Source: JAAZPG01 sp012797375
GTDB taxonomy: Bacteria; Acidobacteriota; Aminicenantia; Aminicenantales; UBA4085
Assembly: GCA_937868205.1 (NCBI GenBank)
Contig: CALMMC010000150.1
Location: 1 to 60,854, forward strand
DNA length: 60,854 nucleotides
Direction of reading: 5' to 3'
Shown: positions 29,071 to 37,807 of the stretch, piece after piece
How positions within the stretch are numbered: the stretch's first letter is position 1
How the letters are laid out: each line of letters starts with the position of its first letter
The notes under the pieces: generated by a model
Told to the model about the DNA's origin: nothing
The model's database searches: none
Seen by the model: only the letters and a program-made list of their open reading frames with translations
Position numbers and translations under genes: made by a program

Positions 29071-29129
29071 ATGGCCCGTATCGAAGAGACAATCATCGAG
29101 GGATGAGAATCCTTGATTATTTGAAATAA
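29071..29129 (+). other. Two overlapping micro-ORFs upstream of tilS
   Basis: An ATG at 29071, 8 nt after GGGAGGG, opens an 11-codon frame (MARIEETIIEG) whose stop at 29104-29106 overlaps the ATG of an 8-codon frame (MRILDYLK, 29103-29129). Both end about 15 nt before the tilS start. They could be leader peptides for translational coupling, a remnant of a lost gene, or chance. Confidence 0.3.
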
Positions 29130-29144
29130 GGCGGGATAAAGGAA

Positions 29145-30599
29145 ATGGGAGAAGCGCTCACCGGCGCCGGGAAGCGGATCGCGGCGGGGAGGAAGGCGGT
29201 GAGCCGAACGCCCGGTCTCGTTTCGATGGTCCGCCGGACGATCCTCCGCCGCGGCCTGGCCGCTCCCGGGGACCTGATCCTGGCGGCCTGCTCGGGCGGG
29301 GCGGACTCGACCGCCCTTCTCCATGTCTTGCACGATCTTCGGACGGAGTTCTCTTTCCGCCTGGCCGTGGCCCATTTCGACCACGGCTTGCGGGCTTCTT
29401 CCGGCCGGGACGCCCGGTTCGTTCATGAGTTGGCGGCGTCTTTCGGCCTTCCCTTCCATTATGAAAAGAAGGACGTCCGGGCCGCCGCCCGCAAGCACGG
29501 CTGGAACCTGGAAGAAGCCGGACGCCGCCTCCGGTACGATTTTTTATGCCGGGCGGCGGTTGAAACGGGCGCGGCCCGAATCGCCACCGGCCACACGCTC
29601 GACGACCAGGCCGAGACCGTCCTGATGCGAATCCTCCGCGGGAGCGGGCCGCGCGGCTTGGCCGGCATCGCCCCAATCCGCGAAGGCCTGATCATCCGCC
29701 CCCTGATCGAGGCCCGGCGCAAGGAGATCGAAGCGTTCCTCCGGGCCCGGAAGATCGTTCCCTGCGAGGACGAAACCAACCGCGACCCGGCTTTTCTCCG
29801 CAATGACGTCCGGCGCCGGCTGGTCCCGTATCTGGAGAGGAATTACGAGCCGGCCGTCGCCGAGAAGCTCGGCCGGATGGCCGAAATCCTGGAGGCCGAG
29901 GATCGGTTCCTGGAAGCGCACGTTCGGCGAATCCTGCCCGGCCTGGTCCAGGGGGAAAGCGCCGAGGCGCGTTTGAACGCCGACGCCCTGGCGTTTCTGC
30001 CGACCGGTCTCTCCCGCCGCTGCATCCGGGCTTTCATCGAGGACCGGAAAGGCGACCTGCTCCGCGTCTCCTTCGACGACGTCGAGAACGTCCGGACTCT
30101 CCGGGAGGGGAAAACGGCCGTTCTTCCCGGAGGAATCCGGCTGATCCGAGAGGGCGCCTGGATCCGGCGGGCGGCCGGCCGTCGGCCGGGCCAAAGGACA
30201 GCCAAGGGATTCCGCCGCCGCTGGGACGGGACTGTTCCCCTGGCGGTCGTCGAAACGGGCGCCGTTTTCACGGCCCGCCGCTTTCGGGGGGGGGCCCTCT
30301 CGAAATTCCCCTTTGACGACGCTCGCCGGGTCTTCCTCGACGCCGGCCGCCTCGTTTTTCCGCTGATCGTCCGGTCTCCGCGGGCCGGCGACCGCTACCG
30401 GCCGGTCGGCTCGCCGGGCCGGCGGAAGATCAATGAGATGCTCCGGGGCCGGGGCGTCCCCGTTTCCGAGCGCGGACTCAGGACCGTCTTCGAATCGGGC
30501 GGGGAGATCGCCTGGGTGGAGGGGCTTCCCGCGGCCGAGGCGTTCCGAATCGGCCCGTCCACCCGCCGCGTCCTTCGAATCGAGAAGGACGTTTCTTAA
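29145..30599 (+). CDS. tilS: tRNA(Ile)-lysidine synthetase
   Basis: A 484-residue protein. The PP-loop SGGADS (about residue 51) activates C34 of tRNA-Ile2 with ATP so that lysine can be added, switching the CAU anticodon to read AUA. Further TilS blocks: VAHFDHGLR, the ATGHTLDDQAETVLMRILRGSG segment typical of the family, PLIEARRKEIEAFL, and the C-terminal domain with SPRAGDRYRPVG and RRKINEMLRGRGVP. Length is within the usual 430-480 range for long-form TilS. The ATG at 29145 is kept although AAAGGA sits unusually close; the next ATG (29229) lacks a ribosome site. The gene ends tail-to-tail with asnB, overlapping 4 nt. Confidence 0.94.
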   Translation: MGEALTGAGKRIAAGRKAVSRTPGLVSMVRRTILRRGLAAPGDLILAACSGGADSTALLHVLHDLRTEFSFRLAVAHFDHGLRASSGRDARFVHELAASFGLPFHYEKKDVRAAARKHGWNLEEAGRRLRYDFLCRAAVETGAARIATGHTLDDQAETVLMRILRGSGPRGLAGIAPIREGLIIRPLIEARRKEIEAFLRARKIVPCEDETNRDPAFLRNDVRRRLVPYLERNYEPAVAEKLGRMAEILEAEDRFLEAHVRRILPGLVQGESAEARLNADALAFLPTGLSRRCIRAFIEDRKGDLLRVSFDDVENVRTLREGKTAVLPGGIRLIREGAWIRRAAGRRPGQRTAKGFRRRWDGTVPLAVVETGAVFTARRFRGGALSKFPFDDARRVFLDAGRLVFPLIVRSPRAGDRYRPVGSPGRRKINEMLRGRGVPVSERGLRTVFESGGEIAWVEGLPAAEAFRIGPSTRRVLRIEKDVS

Positions 30600-32488
30600 A
30601 GGCAGGTCCCGCGCCAGATTTCGAAGACCAGCAAAGCCCAGAGCTGGTGGCTGAAATTTTCCCGGCCGGCGGCATGGGCGTCGATCATCCGGCGGATCGG
30701 GGCGTAGGCGAACCATCCGCCCTCCCGGATCCGTTTTTCGCTCAGAGTCTCCTCCATCAAGTCCCGAAGGTCGGTCGCCAGCCAATGCTTGATCGGGATG
30801 CTGAATCCCTCTTTTTTCCGATAGAGCGTCTCCCGCGGGAGGAGCCGCTCGAGCGTTTTCTTGAAGATCCACTTCGTCGTTCCGCCGCGGAGCTTCCAGT
30901 CGCCCGGCAGACGGAAGGCGAATTCGACGAGCTTGTGGTCGAGCAGCGGTTCCCGGGCTTCCAGCGAGACGGCCATGCTCATCCGGTCGACTTTGACCAT
31001 GATGTCGTCGACGAGATACGTCTTGAAGTCCAGGTAGAGCTCCCCGGTCCGGTCGTCGAATCCGTTCATCGCCTGGAAGTGCGCCGGGAACGGATCCCGG
31101 CGCCGGAGCGCTCCGATCCCGCCGATCGCCTCCCGGAACGCCGGTCCGTAGAGCTCCCGCTTCATCCCATCCGAGAGGAACATCATCCACCGGAGATGCC
31201 GGTGGCCGGCGTCCTGGTCAAACGCTTGGGTGAACCTCCGGATCTTGTTCCAGGTCCCCTTCTTTTTTTTCGAGGGCGGCAACCGGCCGGCGACCGCTCC
31301 GGCCGCCCGGGCGGCCGCCGCGACGCCCGGCCAGCGGGCCATCCGCTGGGCCAAGTAATGCTCGTAGCCGGCGAAGAGCTCATCCCCGCCGTCGCCCGAC
31401 AGGGCCACGGCCACCCGCCGGCGGGCCATCTCGGAGACCAGGTACGTGGGAAAGATGGAGAAATCGCCCAGCGGCTCATCCAAATGCCGGACGAGCTTTT
31501 CGGTCAATTCCAGGGCTTTCGGCTCGAGAACGAGCTCCTCGTGCTCGGTCCGGAATCTCTCGGCGATCCGGCGGGCATGGGCCAGCTCGTTGTAGGTCGG
31601 ATCGGTGAACCCGATCGAAAACGTCCGGAGCGGCTCGGCCCCGAGCTCGCGCATCAAGCCGACCACGGCCGAGGAATCGATGCCCCCGCTGAGAAACGCG
31701 CCGAGGGGGACGTCGCTCACCAGGCGGAGCTTGACGGATTCCTTGAGAAGGGCGTACAGCTCGTCCTGGGCGGCGGAGAAAGACGCCGGCGGCCGCGGGT
31801 CCGGATCGGGCTCGACGTCCCAGTATCGTTTGACCTCGATCCGGCCGTCTTTCCACGTCAGGAAATGGCCGGCCGGGAGCTTGAAGACGTTTTTGAACAT
31901 CGCGTAGGGGGCCGGGACGTATTCAAGGGTCAAGTAAAAGTCGAGGGCGGCCGGCTCGACCTCCCGCCGGACGTCCGGATGAATGAGGATGGTTTTCAGC
32001 TCGGATCCGAAAACCAGCGTCCGGTCGGGGAGTTGCGTGTAGTAGAGCGGCTTGACCCCGACCCGGTCGCGCATCAAGAGAAGCGTTTCCGTCCGCTTGT
32101 CCCACAACGCGAAGGCGAACATCCCCCGGAACCGTTCGATGAAGGCCGGCGCGCCCCATTCCTCGTAGGCGTGGACGATCGTCTCGGTATCGGACCGGGT
32201 CGAGAAAACATGGCCGCGGTTCCGCAGCTCGTCCCGGATTTCGGCGAAGTTGTAGGCCTCGCCGTTGTAGGCGATCCAGATCGTGCCGTCCTCATTGGAG
32301 AGGGGCTGGTGGCCCCCCTTGACGTCGATGATGCTCAACCGGCGGTTGCCCAGCCCGGCCCGGCCGTCGGCGTAGACCCCCTCGTCGTCGGGACCGCGGT
32401 GGACGATGGTCCCGCACATCCGGCCGACCAGCTCCCGGGAAAACGCCGCTCCTTCCGCCGTCCGGACCAGCCCGCAGATGCCGCACAT
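30596..32488 (-). CDS. asnB: Asparagine synthase (glutamine-hydrolysing)
   Basis: A 630-residue AsnB-type enzyme. The start is fixed by function: the ATG at 32488 places Cys directly after Met (MCGICG), as needed for the N-terminal nucleophile of class II glutamine amidotransferases. The ATG at 32494 would add two residues before it. Further motifs: HRGPDDEG, YNGEAYNF, RSDTET, then the synthetase P-loop LSGGIDSS with LSGDGGDELFAGYEHY downstream. It makes Asn from Asp, Gln and ATP; members near 620-640 residues are also common in polysaccharide clusters, where they amidate other acids. It follows the membrane protein gene at 32494, whose stop it nearly touches. Confidence 0.94.
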   Translation of the reverse strand: MCGICGLVRTAEGAAFSRELVGRMCGTIVHRGPDDEGVYADGRAGLGNRRLSIIDVKGGHQPLSNEDGTIWIAYNGEAYNFAEIRDELRNRGHVFSTRSDTETIVHAYEEWGAPAFIERFRGMFAFALWDKRTETLLLMRDRVGVKPLYYTQLPDRTLVFGSELKTILIHPDVRREVEPAALDFYLTLEYVPAPYAMFKNVFKLPAGHFLTWKDGRIEVKRYWDVEPDPDPRPPASFSAAQDELYALLKESVKLRLVSDVPLGAFLSGGIDSSAVVGLMRELGAEPLRTFSIGFTDPTYNELAHARRIAERFRTEHEELVLEPKALELTEKLVRHLDEPLGDFSIFPTYLVSEMARRRVAVALSGDGGDELFAGYEHYLAQRMARWPGVAAAARAAGAVAGRLPPSKKKKGTWNKIRRFTQAFDQDAGHRHLRWMMFLSDGMKRELYGPAFREAIGGIGALRRRDPFPAHFQAMNGFDDRTGELYLDFKTYLVDDIMVKVDRMSMAVSLEAREPLLDHKLVEFAFRLPGDWKLRGGTTKWIFKKTLERLLPRETLYRKKEGFSIPIKHWLATDLRDLMEETLSEKRIREGGWFAYAPIRRMIDAHAAGRENFSHQLWALLVFEIWRGTCL

Positions 32489-32493
32489 CGCCA

Positions 32494-34338
32494 TCAGGGG
32501 GAAACCAGTTCGGGAGTGAAGAAGACGCCGAGCCAGCGGCGCTCGTCGCTTTTCTTGTCCTCGAAATAGGGGATGGATCCCTTGGCCGCCTTGATCCTCA
32601 CCCGGTACATGCGGGCGGGCTCGACCCGGAATCCCGGACCGACGGGGAATCGGAGCTCGGCCCGGGCGTGGGGGCCGAGGGTGACCGTCTTCCGTCTGCC
32701 CCCGACCCAGACCGTGACCTTGTTTTCGAGGCGCGGGTTGTTAAGGACGTGGAAGACGATTTCCTTCACCGGGGCCGAGGTCCGGAGGATGAATTCGGCC
32801 TTGCGGTCGCCGAGCGTCCACCAGCCGTTCTCCTCCCGGTGCTTGACGTTGAAGTTGTCGTTGAGAAAATAAAGGAAGCGGTCGTCGAAGAGCGGCTCGC
32901 CCCACCGCTGGCGGAAGGCGGCCGGATTGGTGTTCGTCGGCAGGTCGTTGATCAGGGTCAGCTCGACCGGGAAGTACGTGAACGGGAAACGCTTGGCGTT
33001 GTCGGCCGGCGCGTGGGCCGCCTGGATCGGCGAAACCAGGATCGGGGCGATCAGGAGAGCGGCCGCGGCCCATTCAGCGGCGAGACGCTTCGGGCGGAGG
33101 TCCGCGCCGGGGAGAAAGAAAAACAGCGGATAGATCCCCATGAAATACCGGTTGGCCAGCGAACCGCCGCCGCCGCCGAAATTGTCCGGCATGAGAATGA
33201 CGTAGATCAGGATTTCCCCCGTCAGGGCGGCTAAGAGCAGCCAGCGGTCGAGGGTTTTCCGGCCGAGGAAGAAGAAAACCAGGGCCAGGAAAGCGGGGAA
33301 AAAATACCAGGCCATGCCGCTGAACCGGCCGAAGATGAAATAAAACAGGTTGATGGGAACGAACTTCGCGGGCCGGAGGGCCCGTTCAAGATAGCCGTCG
33401 GCGGTCATCAGCCGGCCTTGGGCGGTATCGAAGGTGAGCTCGGGCCGCTCGTAGGGGAAGCTGAAATAGAAGCTCTTCCGCTCGCCGCCCTGGTAGTTCC
33501 AATCCCCGGTCAGAAGAACGTTGGTCCCGAAGAGGGCTCCGAAGGAGACGGTGAATACAAGGACCAGAACGAGGGCTTTGCCCGGCCGTTTCTTCAGGAT
33601 GGTCCACAGGAGCAAGGGTCCGAAGACGGCGACATTGGGCGGCTTGGCGTAGGCGACGATTCCGGCGACCGCGGCCGCGCCGTAATCGGACGCGTCCGAG
33701 AGAAGGAAAGCCGTCCAGCGACCGCTCCAAGATTTTCGCCCGGGCGTTTTTTCCGGCGGGGCGGCCGCCGTGCCGCCCTCGGTCCGCCGGTGTTTGTACA
33801 GCCAGAGGAACAGAACCGTGAAAACGCAGAACAAGTTGAAGAAATCCGGGGCGATCCACAGGGCATATGCCCCGGCGACCGAGGCGCAAAGGTAGGTCAT
33901 GATGCGCAGGAGCGACAGGCCCGGGCGGTTGTGGAGGGAGAAAAAGGCCAAGCCCATCAGCAGGAGGAGAGCGACGAGAAGAGCGTGAAAAACGATCGGT
34001 CCGTTGGCCCCGAAGATCCGGACAAACGGGGCGGCGAACAGGGCGTAGGCCATGGACTTGGCGAAATAGAGCTTCTCCCCGGCCGGCGTCATGACCCGTT
34101 TCAGGAACAGGCCTTGCGGCCCGGCCCAGAACCGCTCCTTGTACCGGATGAGATCCTTCTTCGTGTATTCCAGGTCATGGTCGTAGGCCAGGCTTTGGGC
34201 GATGGAAAAGTAAGTCGCCTGGTCGGCGGCGAGAAATCCCGCGTGAAGGGCCGGAAGGTCGGCGGACAGGGCGAATCCCAGAAAGACCGCGCTTATCAGG
34301 AGGACGGCCGTTAGGGCGTCCTTTTTGTCCGATAACAT
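32494..34338 (-). CDS. Polytopic membrane protein, glycosyltransferase-39-like, unknown function
   Basis: A 614-residue protein with about 10-12 hydrophobic helices in residues 10-440 and a beta-rich extracytoplasmic C-terminal domain of about 150 residues (from ENGWWTLGDRKAEFIL to the end). The early loop between helices 1 and 2 (LAADQATYFSIAQSLAYDHDLEY) resembles the acidic first loop of GT39/ArnT-like polyprenol-sugar transferases, where an Asp is catalytic. I treat that as a hint only. The ATG at 34338 is preferred because it lies just downstream of a good promoter; upstream starts would precede it. It is cotranscribed with asnB. Confidence 0.75.
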   Translation of the reverse strand: MLSDKKDALTAVLLISAVFLGFALSADLPALHAGFLAADQATYFSIAQSLAYDHDLEYTKKDLIRYKERFWAGPQGLFLKRVMTPAGEKLYFAKSMAYALFAAPFVRIFGANGPIVFHALLVALLLLMGLAFFSLHNRPGLSLLRIMTYLCASVAGAYALWIAPDFFNLFCVFTVLFLWLYKHRRTEGGTAAAPPEKTPGRKSWSGRWTAFLLSDASDYGAAAVAGIVAYAKPPNVAVFGPLLLWTILKKRPGKALVLVLVFTVSFGALFGTNVLLTGDWNYQGGERKSFYFSFPYERPELTFDTAQGRLMTADGYLERALRPAKFVPINLFYFIFGRFSGMAWYFFPAFLALVFFFLGRKTLDRWLLLAALTGEILIYVILMPDNFGGGGGSLANRYFMGIYPLFFFLPGADLRPKRLAAEWAAAALLIAPILVSPIQAAHAPADNAKRFPFTYFPVELTLINDLPTNTNPAAFRQRWGEPLFDDRFLYFLNDNFNVKHREENGWWTLGDRKAEFILRTSAPVKEIVFHVLNNPRLENKVTVWVGGRRKTVTLGPHARAELRFPVGPGFRVEPARMYRVRIKAAKGSIPYFEDKKSDERRWLGVFFTPELVSP

Positions 34339-34346
34339 GGTTTCTA

Positions 34347-34376
34347 TCAATACCATAATCAAAGGGGACAGGTCAA
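34347..34376 (-). promoter_or_regulatory. Promoter of the membrane protein/asnB pair, near-leaderless
   Basis: On the minus strand, TTGACC (34376-34371), 18 bp, TATTGA (34352-34347). The ATG at 34338 lies 8 nt further and has no Shine-Dalgarno. Confidence 0.5.
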
Positions 34377-34405
34377 AACCAAGTCCCTCTCGGTCTGTTT
34401 TTTGT

Positions 34406-35176
34406 TTATTGAGGGAACCGCGCCAAATAGGCGGCGATGATCCGGTCGCCCCAGACAAGGGCGACGTAAGCGGCGGGGGCGAGAAAAGACCCGAAGGGCA
34501 GGGCGAATTTCATGTCCCGGCCCTGGAGCTTCATTAGAAGGAGGCCGAAGATCGCCCCGGCGAACGAAGCCAGGATCAGGGTCAAAAGCGTCTTTTCCCA
34601 TCCCAGAAACGCCCCGATCATCAGCATGAACGTCACGTCGCCGAAGCCGAGGCCTTCTCTTTTCCGGATCAGGCGGTAGAAGCCGTAGACCAGGAGGAGA
34701 AATCCTCCGCCGGCGGCCGCGCCCAGAAGCGCCCCGCCGGGAGTCAAGTCGTCGCGGAAGAACGCGTAGACGAAGCCTAAAACAATCCCGGGAAAGGTGA
34801 GGGCGTCGGGAAGGATCTGATGGCGGGCGTCGATGAAGGCCAGGGCGATCAGCCCGCTCGTGAAAAGAGCCGAGGCGAAAAACGACAGGGTGAATCCGCC
34901 CGCCCGGACGTAGAGGACGGCCAGGAGAACCGGCGTCAGAGCTTCGACGGCCGGATATCTCAGGCTGATCGGCGCCCGGCAGCGGCGGCACTTGCCCCGG
35001 AGAATCAGGTAGGACAGGACGGGGATGTTTTCATGCGGCTTGATCCGGGCGCCGCACGAGGGGCAGGACGAGGGCGGGCGGAGCAGGCTCATCCGCCGCG
35101 GGACCCGGTGGATGACGACGTTGAGGAAGCTGCCCCAGGCCAGGCCGAAGACGACGACGAGGATCAGCGCTTCCAT
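34406..35176 (-). CDS. pilD: Prepilin peptidase / N-methyltransferase (family A24)
   Basis: A 256-residue membrane aspartic protease that cleaves and methylates type IV prepilins and pseudopilins. The N-terminal cytoplasmic loop holds the zinc tetracysteine CPSC...CRRC, associated with the methylase part. The two catalytic aspartates are in FIDARHQILPD and in the GFGDV motif. Multi-spanning C-terminal half as expected. It lies about 19 kb from the pilC-Q genes and is transcribed in the opposite direction, at the end of an ABC-transporter/TPR operon. Its start overlaps the TPR gene's stop by 13 nt. Confidence 0.95.
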   Translation of the reverse strand: MEALILVVVFGLAWGSFLNVVIHRVPRRMSLLRPPSSCPSCGARIKPHENIPVLSYLILRGKCRRCRAPISLRYPAVEALTPVLLAVLYVRAGGFTLSFFASALFTSGLIALAFIDARHQILPDALTFPGIVLGFVYAFFRDDLTPGGALLGAAAGGGFLLLVYGFYRLIRKREGLGFGDVTFMLMIGAFLGWEKTLLTLILASFAGAIFGLLLMKLQGRDMKFALPFGSFLAPAAYVALVWGDRIIAAYLARFPQ

Positions 35177-36006
35177 GGAATCACCGCTGTTTTGACCTCG
35201 CCCGTCTTCGGGTCGTACAAGTAATCTTTCCCGTCGAAATCCTTCGGGACGGCCGCGATCAGGCGGGTGGACGCGAGCTCGTCGAGTCGTCGGGCGGCGC
35301 GTCCGCGGATTTCCCGGAACCGTTCCAGGGCGGCGTTCAAGGCGGCGATGTCGACGGACGCCTTGATGTTGTACAAGTGATTACTGGCGATTTTCTTGAT
35401 TTCGCGGTCAGGCGCGGTTTCGTAGACCTCGCGCCAGGTCTCCCAGGACGTCTGGTAGTCCATTGTCTTGAAGGCGGCATTGGCGAAGAGACGCCGGGCG
35501 ATGGCCGGCGCCTCGGGGAGGTCCATCGCCTTCCGGTAGTAGCTTTTGGCCCGCTCGTAGTCCCGGAGATAAAGCTGGCAGTAATGGCCGGCTTCGAAGG
35601 GGAAGATCCAGGCCCCGGGATTGCGGGCCGCGCCGTCGTCGTACATCTTCAGGGCGAGCTCCGGGTCCCGGAAGTCGTGATGGGCGATCAAAGCCGCTGT
35701 GAGATATGGATCCATCCAGTTCGGGTCGAGGTCGGCGATGACCTCGAAGATGCGGTTGAAGTGGCGGCGGCGGTCCGGGACGGCCGTGTTGCCGTAGTAC
35801 TGAATCGCCCAGACATAGGAAACGTCGGCCGTCAGCGAGGAAAAGCCGAAAACGGCGGCCTTCACGGCCGGTCCGGACGGCAGGTAGACGATGCCGGCCC
35901 CGGGGATCTTCGCCCGGGGCATCCCGTCAAGCCCGACTTTGATACCGGCGAGGCCGCCCAGCAGGAGGAGCAGGGCGGCCGGGGCCAGCGATGTTTTTCC
36001 GGCCAT
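35164..36006 (-). CDS. Membrane-anchored TPR-like protein
   Basis: A 280-residue protein with an N-terminal signal-anchor (about 8-24) and a helical array from about 60 to 240. It includes RIFEVIADLDPNWMDPYLTAALI and KMYDDGAARNPGAW...YLRDYERAKSYYRKAMDLP, the latter a good TPR unit. It ends in a short region with DGKDYLYDPKTGEVK. TPR proteins mediate protein contacts; between an ABC-2 exporter pair and a prepilin peptidase it could help assembly of an envelope complex. No enzymatic motif is visible. It is 3 nt downstream of the permease stop. Confidence 0.8.
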   Translation of the reverse strand: MAGKTSLAPAALLLLLGGLAGIKVGLDGMPRAKIPGAGIVYLPSGPAVKAAVFGFSSLTADVSYVWAIQYYGNTAVPDRRRHFNRIFEVIADLDPNWMDPYLTAALIAHHDFRDPELALKMYDDGAARNPGAWIFPFEAGHYCQLYLRDYERAKSYYRKAMDLPEAPAIARRLFANAAFKTMDYQTSWETWREVYETAPDREIKKIASNHLYNIKASVDIAALNAALERFREIRGRAARRLDELASTRLIAAVPKDFDGKDYLYDPKTGEVKTAVIPWKR

Positions 36007-36009
36007 GGC

Positions 36010-36774
36010 TCAGACGAAATCCCGCCGCCGGAAAATCAAGACGGCCAGCAGCAGGACGAAGGCCGTGTAGACGACCGCGTAGCCGGCCGCGCCGAGTCCG
36101 AAGCCGGGGGGAAGCGGCAGGCTCTGGACGACCTCCGTCTTGATGTTGAAATTCTCCAGGTCGGGAAGGATCGCGTCCAAGACCCGGAGCAGGGTCCGGC
36201 CGATCCCCGGAGGGGTTTTCCGGATCAGGGTGTCCAGCCCCCAGGAGAAATGGCCGATCAGGTAGAAGCTGAGGGCGAACAGCGAGCTGAGGATCGGCGT
36301 GGAGAAACAGGAAAAGAGAACGGCCACGGCCGTCAGAAGCATCAGCTCCAGAAAGATGAAGAAAACCGCCGGCAACATCTGGATTTCAAGAGTGAACGTG
36401 TGGAGGAAGACGACGGCCAGCGAGATCACGGTCATGGCCGCGACCATGGCCGCCAGGGTCAGGACGAGACCGAGATATTTTCCCAACAGGAACTCCGACC
36501 GGCGGAGGGGCTTGGAAATCAGAGTGAAGATCGTCCGCTTTTCAATCTCCTTGTAAACCAGCCCCGTCCCGATGAGGATGGCCATCAAAGCCCCGAAGAA
36601 GGCGATCGAAGCCAAGCAGACGTCCTTGACGACTTTGACCCGGTCGCCCACGGTCAGGACGGCCAGGACCCGGGCCAGGATGATCGACAGGGATGAGAAA
36701 AAGAGAAGGAGGTAGAGGATCCGGTCGCGGACGGCCTCCTTGAACGTGTGGCGGGCGATGACCAGGATCGTCAT
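36010..36774 (-). CDS. ABC-2 type transporter permease
   Basis: A 254-residue integral membrane protein with six likely helices. The N-terminus VIARHTFKEAVRDRILYLLLFF and the block EIEKRTIFTLISKPLRRSEFLLGKYLG are highly characteristic of ABC-2 export permeases (coupling region). Its start overlaps the end of the ATPase gene by 4 nt, so the two form an exporter of unknown substrate. Confidence 0.92.
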   Translation of the reverse strand: MTILVIARHTFKEAVRDRILYLLLFFSSLSIILARVLAVLTVGDRVKVVKDVCLASIAFFGALMAILIGTGLVYKEIEKRTIFTLISKPLRRSEFLLGKYLGLVLTLAAMVAAMTVISLAVVFLHTFTLEIQMLPAVFFIFLELMLLTAVAVLFSCFSTPILSSLFALSFYLIGHFSWGLDTLIRKTPPGIGRTLLRVLDAILPDLENFNIKTEVVQSLPLPPGFGLGAAGYAVVYTAFVLLLAVLIFRRRDFV

Positions 36775-37688
36775 CGGCGGGCCACCGTGTCGACGAAAAT
36801 ATCCTCGAGCGTCTGCGTCCGGGGAACCAAGGCGTGGATCCGGCCGCCGCGCTCGCGGACCAGGTCGAGGAGCGGCTGAACCCGGGTTTCGTCGAAGACC
36901 TTGAGAAGCGTTCGGCCTTCCCGCGTCTGGAGGCGGTCGCCGAAGTCCGCCAGCGACGCGTCATCGACGCCGGCCAGGGTGATCTCGGTGAACAGGATTT
37001 TTTCCGAGACGAGATCGGAAAGGCGGCCCTGGCTGAGGATCCGGCCTCCGACGATGATCGCCACCCGGTCGCAGATCATCTCGATGTCCTGGAGGATGTG
37101 GGAGGTGAAGAGGACCGTCCGGCCGGCCGCGCGGAGACCGAGGATGATATCCCGGATCTCCTTCCGGCCGAGCGGATCGAGGCCGCCGAGCGGCTCGTCC
37201 AGGATCACGAATTCCGGCTCGTTGATGAGCGCTTGAGCCAGGCCGATGCGCTGGAGCATCCCCCGGGAATATTTCCGCAGCGCCTGTTCGGCGGCTCTCT
37301 CCAGCCCGACGAGCCGGAGAAGGCGGTCGATGCGCCCGGCCCGCTCGGTTTTGTCCACCCGGCTGAGCTGGGCATAAAAGTCGAGGAATTCGCGCCCGGA
37401 AAGGTGATCATAAAAATAAGGATTCTCCGGCAGAAAACCGAGCCGGTCCTTTGACCGGGGATTCAAGGGGGACCGGCCGAAGAGGGAGACGGTCCCGGCA
37501 TCGGGGAAGACCAAGCCGAGAACGCACTTGATCGTCGTCGTTTTGCCGGCTCCGTTGGGCCCGAGGTATCCGAAGATTTCCCCCGCGGCGACCGTGAAGG
37601 AGACGCCTGTCAGGACCTCCCGCTTCTTGGGGATGAATCCCGGCCGGAACGATTTGCGGACATCCGCCAATTCCAGCACGTTTCCCAT
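36771..37688 (-). CDS. ABC-2 type transporter ATPase
   Basis: A 305-residue ATPase: Walker A GPNGAGKT (about 43-50), signature YSRGMLQR, Walker B FVILDEPLGGLDP, switch His in FTSHIL. The degenerate signature (YSRGM) and the C-terminal domain of about 85 residues are normal for CcmA/NatA-type exporters. The ATG at 37688 has no ribosome site and follows an extended -10 box by 11 nt. It heads the operon ATPase-permease-TPR-pilD. Confidence 0.94.
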   Translation of the reverse strand: MGNVLELADVRKSFRPGFIPKKREVLTGVSFTVAAGEIFGYLGPNGAGKTTTIKCVLGLVFPDAGTVSLFGRSPLNPRSKDRLGFLPENPYFYDHLSGREFLDFYAQLSRVDKTERAGRIDRLLRLVGLERAAEQALRKYSRGMLQRIGLAQALINEPEFVILDEPLGGLDPLGRKEIRDIILGLRAAGRTVLFTSHILQDIEMICDRVAIIVGGRILSQGRLSDLVSEKILFTEITLAGVDDASLADFGDRLQTREGRTLLKVFDETRVQPLLDLVRERGGRIHALVPRTQTLEDIFVDTVARR

Positions 37689-37699
37689 GATCGGCCGTT

Positions 37700-37708
37700 A
37701 TTATAGCA
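37700..37708 (-). promoter_or_regulatory. Extended -10 promoter of the ABC exporter operon, near-leaderless
   Basis: On the minus strand TGCTATAAT: a perfect -10 with the TGn extension. The -35 region is poor. The ATG at 37688 starts 11 nt after the box. Confidence 0.6.
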
Positions 37709-37773
37709 CAAGGGCGGCCGGCGGCTCAGGCGGACGTGGAATCGGGAAAGGGCGCTCGGCGGCGGCCGATTCA

Positions 37774-37782
37774 TGATAGAAT
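37774..37782 (+). promoter_or_regulatory. Extended -10 promoter of the 37808 lipoprotein gene
   Basis: TGATAGAAT (TGn followed by TAGAAT), no clear -35; the leader carries AAGGAGG before the ATG at 37808. Confidence 0.5.
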
Positions 37783-37807
37783 AACGGCATCGCCAAGGAG
37801 GTTTCGC

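Noticed and set aside
28680..29129. 149-codon plus-strand frame running through the tRNA
   Set aside because: It spans a tRNA gene and lacks a ribosome site and any domain.
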